Shown here in pieces: positions 1 to 8,649 of a stretch of 64,000 bases of DNA. Every line of letters starts with the position of its first letter. The first letter of the stretch is position 1. Source of the stretch: Phenylobacterium sp. (lineage in GTDB: Bacteria > Pseudomonadota > Alphaproteobacteria > Caulobacterales > Caulobacteraceae). The position numbers and the translations under genes were made by a program. The DNA is taken from NCBI RefSeq assembly GCF_030693625.1, contig NZ_JAUYAF010000041.1:1-64000 (forward strand). Direction: 5' to 3'. The notes beneath the pieces are model-generated. The model was given only the letters and a program-made list of their open reading frames with translations, was not told where the DNA came from and ran no database searches.

Positions 1-1058
1 TCTACTACCTGTCGCGGGCAGCCCTCGTGAAGGACGAGAAGAACATCGACCGTTTCGACCAGGTGTTCGGTCACGTGTTCAAGGGCCTGGAAAAGGTGGA
101 TGGGGTCGGTACGGCCGACATTCCCGCCGAGTGGCTGGAAAAGATCAGCGAGAAGTTCCTCACCGAAGAGGAAAAGGCGCAGATCGAGGCCATGGGCGGC
201 TTCGACAAGCTCATGGAGGCGCTCGCCGAGCGCATGAAGGAGCAGAAGGAGCGCCACGAGGGCGGCAACAAGATGATCGGGACCGGGGGCACCTCGCCCT
301 TCGGCGCCAACGGCTATCATCCCGAAGGCATCCGCATCGGCCAGGACAAGGGCCGCCACGGCAAGGCGATCAAGGTCTGGGACAAGCGCGAGTACAAGAA
401 CCTCGACGACTCCGTCGAACTCGGCACCCGCAACATCAAGGTCGCCCTGCGTCGCCTGCGCAAATGGGTGCGCGAGGGCGCGACCGAAGAGCTGGACATG
501 TCCGGCACCATCCGCGGCACCGCGGAAAAGGGCTATCTCGACATCCATATGCGGCCCGAGCGCCGCAACAAGGTGAGCGTGCTCATCTTCTTCGATGTCG
601 GCGGCTCGATGGACAGCCACATCAAGGTCTGCGAGGAACTGTTCTCAGCGGCCCGTTCTGAATTCAAGAACATGGAATTCTACTACTTCCACAACTGCCT
701 CTATGAGAGCGTCTGGAAGGACAACCGCCGACGCCACGCGGAGAAGCTGAACACCTGGGATATTCTCCATAAATATTCCCACGACTACAAAGTCATCTTC
801 GTTGGCGACGCCACCATGAGCCCCTACGAGATCACCTATCCGGGCGGCTCTGTGGAGCACTGGAACGAGGAAGCTGGCGCGGTCTGGATCGACCGGGTGG
901 CCGGCATCTACGAGAACATGGTCTGGCTGAACCCCACCGCCGAACGGCACTGGGACTACACCCCCTCGATCGAGCTGATGAAGCAGCTGGTGGGCGACCG
1001 GATGTATCCGCTGACCATCGAAGGCCTCGACAAGGCGATGCGGGAACTCTCGCGCTAA
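1..1058 (+). CDS. CoxE-like VWA domain protein (5' end outside window)
   Basis: The reading frame is open from the first bases (YYLSRAAL... precedes the GTG at 27), so the true start lies upstream and about 351 residues are visible. The C-terminal half is a von Willebrand factor A fold: a MIDAS-type motif (DVGGSMD, around residue 195) follows a strand of hydrophobic residues, and the sequence ends in the conserved tail typical of CoxE-like proteins. Family members are usually encoded just after a MoxR-type AAA ATPase, and the pair is thought to work as a chaperone or metal-insertion module; that partner would lie to the left of the window. The middle third is rich in Lys, Glu and Gly and probably flexible. 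The Asp-x-Gly-x-Ser variant of MIDAS is intact. Family assignment is firm, cellular role is inference. Confidence 0.85.
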   Translation, partial: YYLSRAALVKDEKNIDRFDQVFGHVFKGLEKVDGVGTADIPAEWLEKISEKFLTEEEKAQIEAMGGFDKLMEALAERMKEQKERHEGGNKMIGTGGTSPFGANGYHPEGIRIGQDKGRHGKAIKVWDKREYKNLDDSVELGTRNIKVALRRLRKWVREGATEELDMSGTIRGTAEKGYLDIHMRPERRNKVSVLIFFDVGGSMDSHIKVCEELFSAARSEFKNMEFYYFHNCLYESVWKDNRRRHAEKLNTWDILHKYSHDYKVIFVGDATMSPYEITYPGGSVEHWNEEAGAVWIDRVAGIYENMVWLNPTAERHWDYTPSIELMKQLVGDRMYPLTIEGLDKAMRELSR

Positions 1059-1133
1059 AAGGGTCGCAGGCGGACAATCGTTTGCGGCACGCATTAGCCT
1101 GCTAAGCTGTTCGCGAACCTTGAGGATTCGCCT

Positions 1134-1790
1134 GTGACCGATCCGGTGCCGGCCAACGACCCTGATCCACCCAACGAGGCCGCCACCAAGGCCGCGGTCT
1201 TCTCCGCCGCTGAGAGGCTGTTTGCCTTGCACGGCTTCCAGAACGTCTCGGTGCGCGACATCACCGCCGAGGCCGGGGTCAACCTCGCCTCGGTGAACTA
1301 CCACTTCGGGTCCAAGGACGCCCTGCTGTTCGAGATCTTCCGGCGGCGCACCGGGGAGTTGAACCGGGAGCGGGCCCGCATGCTTCACGAGGCCCGCGAC
1401 CGCCACAACGGCAAGCCGCCGGTGCGCGACATTCTGGCGGCGCTGTTCACTCCGCCGCTGAAGTGGGCCTCGCCCGAGAACGACCGCCGGATCTCGGTGC
1501 AGTTCATCATCCGCTCCCGCAGCGAGGGGACGGCGGAGATGCGCGAGGCCCTGACCAACGACGTCTCCCACCTGGCCCGCTTCGCCGACGCCCTGATCGC
1601 GGCGCGACCAGATCTGCCGCGCGAGAGCGTCTACTGGCGCCTGCACTTCTGCCTTGGCATGGTCCACAACAACCGCTTCGCCGAGTTCGACCGCCTGCAC
1701 GTGCTGTCGGACGGAGCCACCCGCGAAAGCGACATCGATGGCCTGCTGAAGCGGATGCTCGACTTCGCCGAGGCCGGCTTCCTGGCCTAG
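1134..1790 (+). CDS. TetR/AcrR family transcriptional regulator
   Basis: A 218-residue regulator. Residues ~18-65 form a TetR helix-turn-helix: the stretch around FQNVSVRDITAEAG, then VNLASVNYHFGSKDALL, is the classic recognition helix region. The C-terminal ligand domain resembles the CerR/YbiH-like group (TetR_C_15/36 type). The start is a GTG at 1134. Only one base separates its stop from the GTG of the downstream MFS gene, so the two are almost certainly co-transcribed and the regulator probably controls the pump and itself. The inducing ligand cannot be told from sequence. Confidence 0.88.
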   Translation: MTDPVPANDPDPPNEAATKAAVFSAAERLFALHGFQNVSVRDITAEAGVNLASVNYHFGSKDALLFEIFRRRTGELNRERARMLHEARDRHNGKPPVRDILAALFTPPLKWASPENDRRISVQFIIRSRSEGTAEMREALTNDVSHLARFADALIAARPDLPRESVYWRLHFCLGMVHNNRFAEFDRLHVLSDGATRESDIDGLLKRMLDFAEAGFLA

Positions 1791-1791
1791 G

Positions 1792-2961
1792 GTGGCGCCC
1801 GCCTTCGTCGGCCGGGTCTATCTGTTCAAGGCGCTGGACGCCTTCGTCCTGATCTACCCGCTCTACACCGTGATGTTCGTCGACCATGGCCTGACGCCAG
1901 TCCAGGTGTCGGCGACCCTGATGGCCTGGTCGATCACCGCCTTCATCCTGCAGATTCCGTCCGGTGTCCTGGCCGACCGCTATTCGCGGCGCTGGATCCT
2001 GGCCGGCGCGCAGATGCTGCGGGTGATCGGATTCCTGGTCTGGATCGCATCTCCCAGTTTCCTGAGCTGCCTGGTGGGGATGATGCTCTGGGGGGCCAAG
2101 AGCGCCTTCACCAACGGGGTGTTCGAGGCGCTGGTCTATGACGAGCTGCACGGCGAGGGGCGGGCCGATGACTACAGCCAGGTGATCGGCCGCGCCCAGG
2201 GGGTGGGCTTCGCCGCGGTCCTGGCCGCCTCGCTCAGCGCCTCGGTCTCGGTGCAGTTCGGCTACACCGCGATCCTGTGGGCGAGCGTCGTCGTGGTGCT
2301 GGGGGCCGCCGGCGCGGCCGTCGCCCTGCCCCGGGCGCGCAAGACGCTGCGCACGAACCGGCACTATCTGGCGCTGCTGAAGCAGGGCTTCCAGACCGTG
2401 GCCGGCGCGCCGCTGATCCTTGGATTCATCGTTTTCGCCGCGCTGAGCAACGCCTTTGGCGGTGGGCTTGAGGGGTTCTGGCCGATCTTCGGATCGGAGA
2501 CGGGATTGCCCGCCTCCCAGGTCGCCCTCTTCGTGGCCGCCATCAGCGCCGCCCAGGCCGGCGGTTCACTCACCGCCCACCGTTTGCGCCGGGCGACGAC
2601 CTCGGTGTTCTTCGCCCTGTTCGCCGCCATCGGCCTGCTGATCGCCGGGGCCGCGGTCAGCCTGCAGCCCTGGTCGGTGGCCCTGATCATCCCGGCCGCC
2701 GGGCTCTTCAAGGTGGTGGACGTCAACTTCGACGCCCGCCTGCATCACGCCATCCCGACGGAGACCCGCGCCACCATCGCCGCGGTGAAGAGCTTCTCGG
2801 GCCAGGTCATCATGACCGGCATGCTGATGACATTCGGCCTCCTGGCCCAGGGGGTGTCCTACCGGGCCGCCTTCATGGCCTGCGGCGCCGCCATCGCCTT
2901 GATCGGCCTGGCCGCCCTGGTCCGGAACCGGCTCAGGCCGCCAGCCCCCATGCAAACCTGA
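1792..2961 (+). CDS. MFS transporter, 12-TM type
   Basis: A 389-residue integral membrane protein of the major facilitator superfamily with about twelve hydrophobic segments. The loop after TM2 carries the MFS signature (GVLADRYSRRW, about residue 55). It starts with GTG one base after the TetR stop, which suggests translational coupling. The TetR-MFS arrangement is typical of drug or metabolite efflux pumps repressed by the adjacent regulator; substrate unknown. Its 3' end overlaps the convergent udgX-like gene by 29 bp. Confidence 0.85.
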   Translation: MAPAFVGRVYLFKALDAFVLIYPLYTVMFVDHGLTPVQVSATLMAWSITAFILQIPSGVLADRYSRRWILAGAQMLRVIGFLVWIASPSFLSCLVGMMLWGAKSAFTNGVFEALVYDELHGEGRADDYSQVIGRAQGVGFAAVLAASLSASVSVQFGYTAILWASVVVVLGAAGAAVALPRARKTLRTNRHYLALLKQGFQTVAGAPLILGFIVFAALSNAFGGGLEGFWPIFGSETGLPASQVALFVAAISAAQAGGSLTAHRLRRATTSVFFALFAAIGLLIAGAAVSLQPWSVALIIPAAGLFKVVDVNFDARLHHAIPTETRATIAAVKSFSGQVIMTGMLMTFGLLAQGVSYRAAFMACGAAIALIGLAALVRNRLRPPAPMQT

Positions 2962-4357
2962 GGTCTTGGACGAACAGGGCGTAGGCCTTGGCCTTCGCCT
3001 CGGCGTCGGGCACGCGCAGGAGGTAGGAGGGGTGATAGGTCACCACCCCCTGGGCCTGATCTGGCAGCTGCAGGGCGATCCCCCGGTTCTTGCCGATCGG
3101 CGTGACCTTTCCGAACACGCTGAGGGCCGCCGTGGCGCCCAGGCTGACCACCACGCGGGGCCGGATGAGCCTGCGCTCGGCGTCCACCCACCAGCGACAG
3201 GCGGTGACCTCGGACGGGTTGGGCGTCTGGTGGATGCGGCGTTTGCCGCGTAGCTCGTGCTTGAAGTGCTTCACGGCGTTGGTGACATAGGTCTCGGTGC
3301 GGGGCACGCCCGCCTCGGCGAGCGCCTTGTCCAGCACCTGGCCCGCGGGGCCGACGAAAGGCCGACCGGCCAGATCCTCCTGGTCACCGGGTTGCTCGCC
3401 CACCAGCATCAGGCGGGCGTGGGCGGGGCCTTCGCCGGGCACGCCCTGGGTCGCGTCCTTGTAGAGCGGGCAACGGCGGCAGGCGTCGACGCCAGCGGCC
3501 ACCTCCTCCAGGCTCTGAGACGCCAGCGCGTCATAGGTGGCGTCGCGGGCGGTCTTGGCCATCTGCCGAATCACGCGGTTCGGCTGGCTGGGAGCTTGGG
3601 CGACCATCAGGTTTGTCCGGCCCTCGGCGGCGGCGATTAAATCAGGAATGAGCCGCGCCTCCGGCAGGTTCCGCCAATAGCGCTTGGGCATCTCCTTGGT
3701 CATGGCGTCGACCTTCAGCCGGGCCGGGTTGAAGATCGAGGCGTAGTAGGTGCGCCAATAGTCCTCCAGGGCGTCCTCCCCCGGCGCGTCAGCCGGGTCG
3801 GCGCCGGGAGTGACCGCTAACTGCGCGCCGTTCCAGTGGATGCAGCTGTCCGGCGTCAGGATCGACCAGATCATGTTGGCGAAGCGCTTGGCGAAGAAGG
3901 GCGCGACCGACTCGGTCACCCGATGGGCCGGTTCGAACCAGGCGGCGTAGGCCTCCGGGTCGACGCCCACGGCCCGGAAGCGGACAAAGGCCTTCATCTT
4001 GTGAGCGGCCTTGCTGACCTGGCGGGCGAAGTCGTTGGCGCGGGCCACATCAGGGTCGGTGGCGATGCGCAGCAGGTTTGGCTCGGCCGCCATGCGCCAG
4101 AGCATCCGATACAGCAGGGAAAACCGCTCGGCCGAGCGGTGCAGGATCACAGCCTCGGCCAGCTCCAGGAACTCGCGGCTGACCGTGAAGCCGCCTGGCG
4201 CTGGCGCCGCAAGGGGCTCTGGATCGGCGAACAGGTCGCCCTCCCCGTCCACGGTCCAGATCACGGTGTCGGGCGACGCGCCCTGGCCGCGCAGGCTTCG
4301 CGCCGCCTCGCGCCAGCCTGCGAAGTCGATCTCCGACGCCAGCCGGACGACGCGCAT
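2933..4357 (-). CDS. UdgX-type uracil-DNA glycosylase fused to DUF4130-type N-terminal domain
   Basis: A 474-residue two-domain protein. Residues ~1-255 match the DUF4130/TIGR03915-type domain that accompanies a radical-SAM partner; residues ~275-474 are a family-4-like uracil-DNA glycosylase (TIGR03914/UdgX). Visible in the UDG part are the Fe-S cysteines starting CRRCPLY, the GEQPGDQED motif, and the diagnostic loop GKRRIHQ. In characterised UdgX proteins the His of KRRIH forms a covalent bond with the abasic site after uracil removal, so the enzyme becomes crosslinked to DNA. The ATG overlaps the stop of the upstream radical-SAM gene (ATGA), so the two form one operon. Function in uracil repair is well grounded; the role of the N-terminal domain is unknown. 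Confidence 0.92.
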   Translation of the reverse strand: MRVVRLASEIDFAGWREAARSLRGQGASPDTVIWTVDGEGDLFADPEPLAAPAPGGFTVSREFLELAEAVILHRSAERFSLLYRMLWRMAAEPNLLRIATDPDVARANDFARQVSKAAHKMKAFVRFRAVGVDPEAYAAWFEPAHRVTESVAPFFAKRFANMIWSILTPDSCIHWNGAQLAVTPGADPADAPGEDALEDYWRTYYASIFNPARLKVDAMTKEMPKRYWRNLPEARLIPDLIAAAEGRTNLMVAQAPSQPNRVIRQMAKTARDATYDALASQSLEEVAAGVDACRRCPLYKDATQGVPGEGPAHARLMLVGEQPGDQEDLAGRPFVGPAGQVLDKALAEAGVPRTETYVTNAVKHFKHELRGKRRIHQTPNPSEVTACRWWVDAERRLIRPRVVVSLGATAALSVFGKVTPIGKNRGIALQLPDQAQGVVTYHPSYLLRVPDAEAKAKAYALFVQDLRFAWGLAA

Positions 4358-5583
4358 CAGAACAGGCTCAGCTGGGTCGGAGGCGCCAGCCGCGCCCGCA
4401 GGTCGGCCTTGTCGGTGAGCGCGCCCGGCCGCCAGTCGGCGGTGACAATGAAGGGCTTCAGCTTGTCGAGCCGGCGCGTCAGGCGCTTCACGTCCTCCAG
4501 GGTCAGCTGCTTGTAGCGGCGGATGTCGATCATGCGTTCGACGCTGCGCACGCCCAAGCCCGGCACCCGCAGCATGGTCTCGCGCTCGGCGGTGTTGAGG
4601 TTGACGGGGAAGTCGCCGCGATTGCGCAGGGCCCAGGCCAGCTTGGGGTCGATGTCGAGGTCCAAATCGACACCCTCAACGGTGATCTCGTCGTGGGTGA
4701 AGCCGTAGAAGCGCATCAGCCAGTCGGCCTGGTAGAGGCGGTGCTCGCGCATCAGGGGCGGGCGGACCGGGGGCAGGCGGGAGGTGGTGTCGGGGATGGG
4801 GCTGTAGGCCGAGTAGTAGACCCGGCGCATCCCGTAGGCGCCATAGAGGCCGGCGCTCTTGGCCAGGATCTCCCCGTCGGTGGCGGCGTCGGCGCCGACG
4901 ATCATCTGGGTGGACTGGCCAGCCGGGGCGAACTTGGGCGGCTTGGTTTTCCGAACCTTTTCCGTGGTTTGATCGATGCCGAGGCGGACCCAACCCATGG
5001 CCTTCTTGATACCGACCGCGTCCTTCTCGGGCGCAAGGTCGGCCAGGCTGGCGTCGCGGGGCAGCTCGACATTGATGGAGATGCGGTCGGCGTAGAGGGC
5101 CGCCTCATTGACCAGGGCCGGAGAGGCCTCGGGGATCACCTTGAGGTGGATATAGCCCCGGAAGTCGTGGTCGATCCGCAGCGACTTCGCCACCCGGACC
5201 ATCTCCTCCATGGTGTAGTCGCCGCTCTTGATGATGCCCGAGGAGAGGAACAGGCCCTCGATATAGTTGCGCTTGTAGAAGGACAGGGTCAGGTCGACGA
5301 CCTCGGCCACCGTGAACCGGGCGCGTGGGGTGTTGGAGGACACCCGGTTGACGCAATAGGCGCAGTCATAGACGCAGAAATTGGTCAGCAGGATCTTCAG
5401 CAGGCTGATGCAGCGGCCGTCTGGGGCGTAGGCGTGGCAGATGCCCATGCCGCCGTCCGTAGAGCCGACGCCTTTCCCGCCCATTGAGTCCCGCTTCACC
5501 GTCCCGGACGAGGCGCAGGAGGCGTCGTACTTAGCGGCGTCGGAGAGGATTTCGAGTTTGCGCTTCAGCGTCAGGGCCACCAT
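4357..5583 (-). CDS. Putative DNA modification/repair radical SAM protein
   Basis: A 408-residue radical SAM enzyme of the UDG-linked family (TIGR03916). Near residues 64-82 lies the cluster-binding region with cysteines spaced as CVYDCAYC (Cx3Cx2C), followed by the (beta/alpha) barrel. A helix-hairpin-helix-like segment (VPGLGVRSVERMIDIRR, about residue 340) near the C terminus suggests DNA binding. The family is found next to UdgX/DUF4130 genes, as here with a 4-base overlap. What the radical chemistry does to DNA is not known; repair of modified bases or a step before uracil excision has been suggested only from context. Confidence 0.9.
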   Translation of the reverse strand: MVALTLKRKLEILSDAAKYDASCASSGTVKRDSMGGKGVGSTDGGMGICHAYAPDGRCISLLKILLTNFCVYDCAYCVNRVSSNTPRARFTVAEVVDLTLSFYKRNYIEGLFLSSGIIKSGDYTMEEMVRVAKSLRIDHDFRGYIHLKVIPEASPALVNEAALYADRISINVELPRDASLADLAPEKDAVGIKKAMGWVRLGIDQTTEKVRKTKPPKFAPAGQSTQMIVGADAATDGEILAKSAGLYGAYGMRRVYYSAYSPIPDTTSRLPPVRPPLMREHRLYQADWLMRFYGFTHDEITVEGVDLDLDIDPKLAWALRNRGDFPVNLNTAERETMLRVPGLGVRSVERMIDIRRYKQLTLEDVKRLTRRLDKLKPFIVTADWRPGALTDKADLRARLAPPTQLSLF

Positions 5584-5626
5584 GCGATGACCCTAATGTT
5601 CTAGTTTTGTTCTGTAAAGTTGCGGC

Positions 5627-6553
5627 CTATTGTGAAGCTGCGGAATTCCGTGGCGGAGCGCCCTGCTCCCTCAAAACCTCCCGAACACATCCTCGCAGCC
5701 AACGGTGCGCCCCGTCGGCATCCATCCGGGGATGCCAGAGCATCGAGACGGTGAATTCAAGCGCAGGCAGGGGAAGTGTGAAACTGAACATCCCCTGGCG
5801 AAGCGTCGCGGTGTGGCGATCGGGTACGGTCGCGACAAGGTCTGACCCCCTCGCCAAAGTCAGGGCCGCCGAAAAGCCGCTGACGATGGCGCCGACATTC
5901 CGCCCCGGCGCGGACGGCAGGAACGGAAGATCAACTGCGCCGCTCTCAAGGCCGTTTCGCGAGACGATGACATGCTGCGCGTCGGCGTATCTGGCGGCGG
6001 TCAATTTGCCGGTGCTCAGCGGGTGAGCATCACGGACGATGCCTACCAACCGATCCCGGAACAGCGCCTGGGTGCGCACCTCCGGCCCAAGAGATTCCTC
6101 GATGACGCCCGTTTCCAAGTCGACGCGGCCGTCGCGGAGCGGTGAGCTGTCCTTGTCCGGCTTTTGCATGAAGTTGAGCCGCACCCCCGGCGCTTCCCTG
6201 CCGACCCTCGCCAAGAGGCCGGGACCAAAGCTCTCAACGAAGCCGTCGCTGGCGCGAAGCGTGAAAGTCCGAACGAGGCCCGCGAGATCAAGTCTCTCAT
6301 CGGGGCGCAGGACAGCCTCGACCTCCAGCACCAAGTCGTGGACCCGCCCGCGCAGGGCCAGGGCGCGCGGCGTGGGCGCCAATCCCCGACCAGCCCGGAC
6401 CAACAGCGGATCGCCGGTCGTTTCCCGAAGCCGGGACAGGGCCCGGCTCATCGCCGATGGGCTGAGCCGCAGCCGTTTGGCGGCGCCCACGACACTCCCT
6501 TCCGCCAGGAGGGCGTCCAGGGTGATGAGGAGGTTCAGGTCGGGCGCCGGCAT
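5627..6553 (-). CDS. LysR family transcriptional regulator
   Basis: A 308-residue LysR regulator. I chose the ATG at 6553 (MPAPDLNLLITLDALL) because this is the canonical LysR N terminus; the open frame extends 23 codons further up with no family similarity. The winged HTH occupies residues ~5-63 (GAAKRLRLSPSAMSRALSRL) and a periplasmic-binding-protein-like effector domain follows. It is divergent from the cupin and MFS genes with 123 bp between starts, the usual geometry for a LysR protein controlling its neighbour. Effector unknown. Confidence 0.88.
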   Translation of the reverse strand: MPAPDLNLLITLDALLAEGSVVGAAKRLRLSPSAMSRALSRLRETTGDPLLVRAGRGLAPTPRALALRGRVHDLVLEVEAVLRPDERLDLAGLVRTFTLRASDGFVESFGPGLLARVGREAPGVRLNFMQKPDKDSSPLRDGRVDLETGVIEESLGPEVRTQALFRDRLVGIVRDAHPLSTGKLTAARYADAQHVIVSRNGLESGAVDLPFLPSAPGRNVGAIVSGFSAALTLARGSDLVATVPDRHTATLRQGMFSFTLPLPALEFTVSMLWHPRMDADGAHRWLRGCVREVLREQGAPPRNSAASQ

Positions 6554-6676
6554 GTTCCAAGCACATACCCGAATGCAGCGTCTGATGCACGAATATGATG
6601 CGAATGGTGCGTCTTCCGCCACCTCTCGCCCGCGCCTAACCTTTTGCTGAGAACCCGCTCGACGAAGGAAAAACCC

Positions 6677-7222
6677 ATGTCCGCAAACTCGTTACAGTCG
6701 TTCCTGGATGGCGTTAAGTCGAAGTGGGGCCCGCTGACAAGCGAGCTTGTCGCGGACTGCCGCGATCTCTTGGAAGACCTACTTGAGGCCTCGCCCTCTG
6801 AGGAATGGCTCGCTGCGCTGCATGCCAATCGCTCACCAAACGAAGAACTGTACAGAGATCCCGAGCATGGATTTGTCCTGCTCGCCCACACCGAGCAGGC
6901 CGGCCTCTACCGGCCGCCCCATGACCACGGCCGCGGCTGGGTGATCTATGCAATACAGCAAGGCGAAATCGAGATGGGCGCCTATGGCCGGATCCAGGCG
7001 CCAGACGGCGAGGTGCGCCTGGTGAAGCGCAACAGCACCCTCGTGCGCGCCGGTCAGGTTCAGGTCTACCTGCCAGGCGATGTCCACGACACGCGCTGCA
7101 TGACCAGCTCCGCCCTGGTTTTCCGCTTCACTGAACGGGACCTCCGTGCCGAGGATCGGCAGGAGCACCGCGTCACGCGCTATGTCGACCGGGAGGGTGT
7201 CTGGACCACCGACAGGTCGTGA
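6677..7222 (+). CDS. Cupin-fold protein, cysteine-dioxygenase-like
   Basis: A 181-residue soluble protein starting at ATG 6677, preceded by a GAAGGAA ribosome-binding site. The central part has cupin motifs: PPHDHGRGW (metal-binding His pair, about residue 85) and YLPGDVHDT (motif 2, about residue 130), so a single metal ion is likely bound. The pattern resembles cysteine dioxygenase/quercetinase-like small cupins, but I cannot name the substrate. It is the first gene of a two-gene unit with the MFS exporter (GTGA overlap) and is divergent from the LysR regulator. A small-molecule-modifying enzyme followed by an exporter suggests a detoxification or secretion module. Confidence 0.7.
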   Translation: MSANSLQSFLDGVKSKWGPLTSELVADCRDLLEDLLEASPSEEWLAALHANRSPNEELYRDPEHGFVLLAHTEQAGLYRPPHDHGRGWVIYAIQQGEIEMGAYGRIQAPDGEVRLVKRNSTLVRAGQVQVYLPGDVHDTRCMTSSALVFRFTERDLRAEDRQEHRVTRYVDREGVWTTDRS

Positions 7223-8637
7223 CCGGCGTGGTCGCCGCAGAACAGGCGCCGGCAGACCCAGGCTCGGGTTTGCCGCAGCCGGGGCGAAAGGTCGCGGTCG
7301 CTTGCGTGCTGACCGCCATGAGCCTGGTCGTGCTGGACGCCGGGATGGCCAATGTGGCCCTGCCGTCGATGGCAAGTTCGCTGCAAGCGCCGCCCGCGAC
7401 GGTGGTCCTTGTCGTCACCGCCTATCAGACCGCGCTCGTCATGGCGCTCCTGCCTTGCGCCGCGCTTGGCGAGTGGCTTGGCTATCGCCGGATATTGACG
7501 GCCGGGGTCGCCATTTTCACTGTGGCGTCGGCGCTCTGCGCTCTTGCGCCATCGCTGCCTTGGCTGATCACGGCGCGGTTCCTCCAGGGCCTTGGCGGCG
7601 CCGCGGTGATGGCGTTGGGCGTGGCGCTCCTCCGCGTCTCGGTCCGTGAGGGTCGGCTTGGCGCGGCCGTCGGCTGGAACGCGCTTACCGTCGCCTTATC
7701 TTCCGCCGCGGCTCCCGCCCTGGGCGCTTTCATTTTGGCCGGCCTGGGCTGGCCCTGGCTCTATTGGGTGAACCTTCCGATGGGCGCCTTGGCGCTCGCC
7801 TGCTCCCGCGCCCTGCCGGCGGCCAAGGGCGCGGGGCGACCGGTGGACCCGCTCAGCGTCGCGCTGAACGGTTTGACCTTCGGGTCGCTGGTCATAGGGG
7901 CGGAGATGGCTCCAAGGGAGCCGTATATGGCCGGTCTGGTCTTGGCCATAGGCGTCCTGAGCCTGTTGGGGTTGCTCCGCCGGGAAATGCCGAAGGCGGC
8001 TCCGATGGTCCCCCTTGATCTGCTGCGCGGCAAACCATTTCGAATCTCGGTGATCGCGTCGGTTTGCTGTTTCGCGGGCCAGACAACCGGCTTGGTGGCG
8101 CTTCCGTTCTACCTGCAGCACGAGCTTGGTCAGACGCTGCTCACGACCGGGCTGTACATGACAGCCTGGCCGCTGAGCGTCGCCGCAGCCGCTCTGGCGG
8201 CGGGTCGTCTGGCCGATCGCGCCCCCACCGCCTGGCTCTGCGCCCTGGGCGGGATTTGTCTCGCCCTTGGCTTGGCGGCGATGGCCCTTGTGCCGCTGGG
8301 TGACGAGCCCAGGCTACTTGGTCCGTTTGTGATGATCTGCGGGCTGGGCTTTGGCCTGTTCCAGACCCCCAACAACCGCAACATGTTCCTGTGCGCGCCT
8401 GTGGAAAGGAGTGGCGCGGCCGGCGGCATGCAAGGCACCGCCCGCCTGACGGGCCAAACGGCCGGCGCCGTTCTGATGACACTGCTCTTCGCCGCGACCA
8501 CCATCGACGCCGCCCCGCGCATCGGCTTTGGACTCGGCGCCGTGCTGGCCGTGCTCGCGAGTGGGGTGAGCCTCCTGGGGCTCGCCCCGCGCCGCGGATC
8601 GACGGGATGGCGACGGTCCGTCGCCTCGCATTTATGA
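7219..8637 (+). CDS. MFS transporter, DHA2-type 14-TM exporter
   Basis: A 472-residue membrane protein with around fourteen hydrophobic helices. After a short cytoplasmic N terminus the first helix carries the DHA2 pattern (VVLDAGMANVALPSM), and motif A-like and motif C-like glycine-rich sequences follow (RFLQGLGGAAVMALG). Proteins of this group (EmrB/QacA-like) export drugs or metabolites using proton exchange. The GTG start overlaps the TGA of the cupin gene by four bases, indicating co-expression, probably under the divergent LysR protein. Substrate not predictable. Confidence 0.87.
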   Translation: MTGVVAAEQAPADPGSGLPQPGRKVAVACVLTAMSLVVLDAGMANVALPSMASSLQAPPATVVLVVTAYQTALVMALLPCAALGEWLGYRRILTAGVAIFTVASALCALAPSLPWLITARFLQGLGGAAVMALGVALLRVSVREGRLGAAVGWNALTVALSSAAAPALGAFILAGLGWPWLYWVNLPMGALALACSRALPAAKGAGRPVDPLSVALNGLTFGSLVIGAEMAPREPYMAGLVLAIGVLSLLGLLRREMPKAAPMVPLDLLRGKPFRISVIASVCCFAGQTTGLVALPFYLQHELGQTLLTTGLYMTAWPLSVAAAALAAGRLADRAPTAWLCALGGICLALGLAAMALVPLGDEPRLLGPFVMICGLGFGLFQTPNNRNMFLCAPVERSGAAGGMQGTARLTGQTAGAVLMTLLFAATTIDAAPRIGFGLGAVLAVLASGVSLLGLAPRRGSTGWRRSVASHL

Positions 8638-8649
8638 GCGGTTTAGGGG

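Noticed and set aside
645..1700. Long minus-strand ORF opposite the VWA and TetR genes
   Set aside because: Product is Gly/Ala/Arg/Val/His-rich antisense of real genes in high-GC DNA; no start signals or domains, and it spans two well-supported plus-strand genes.
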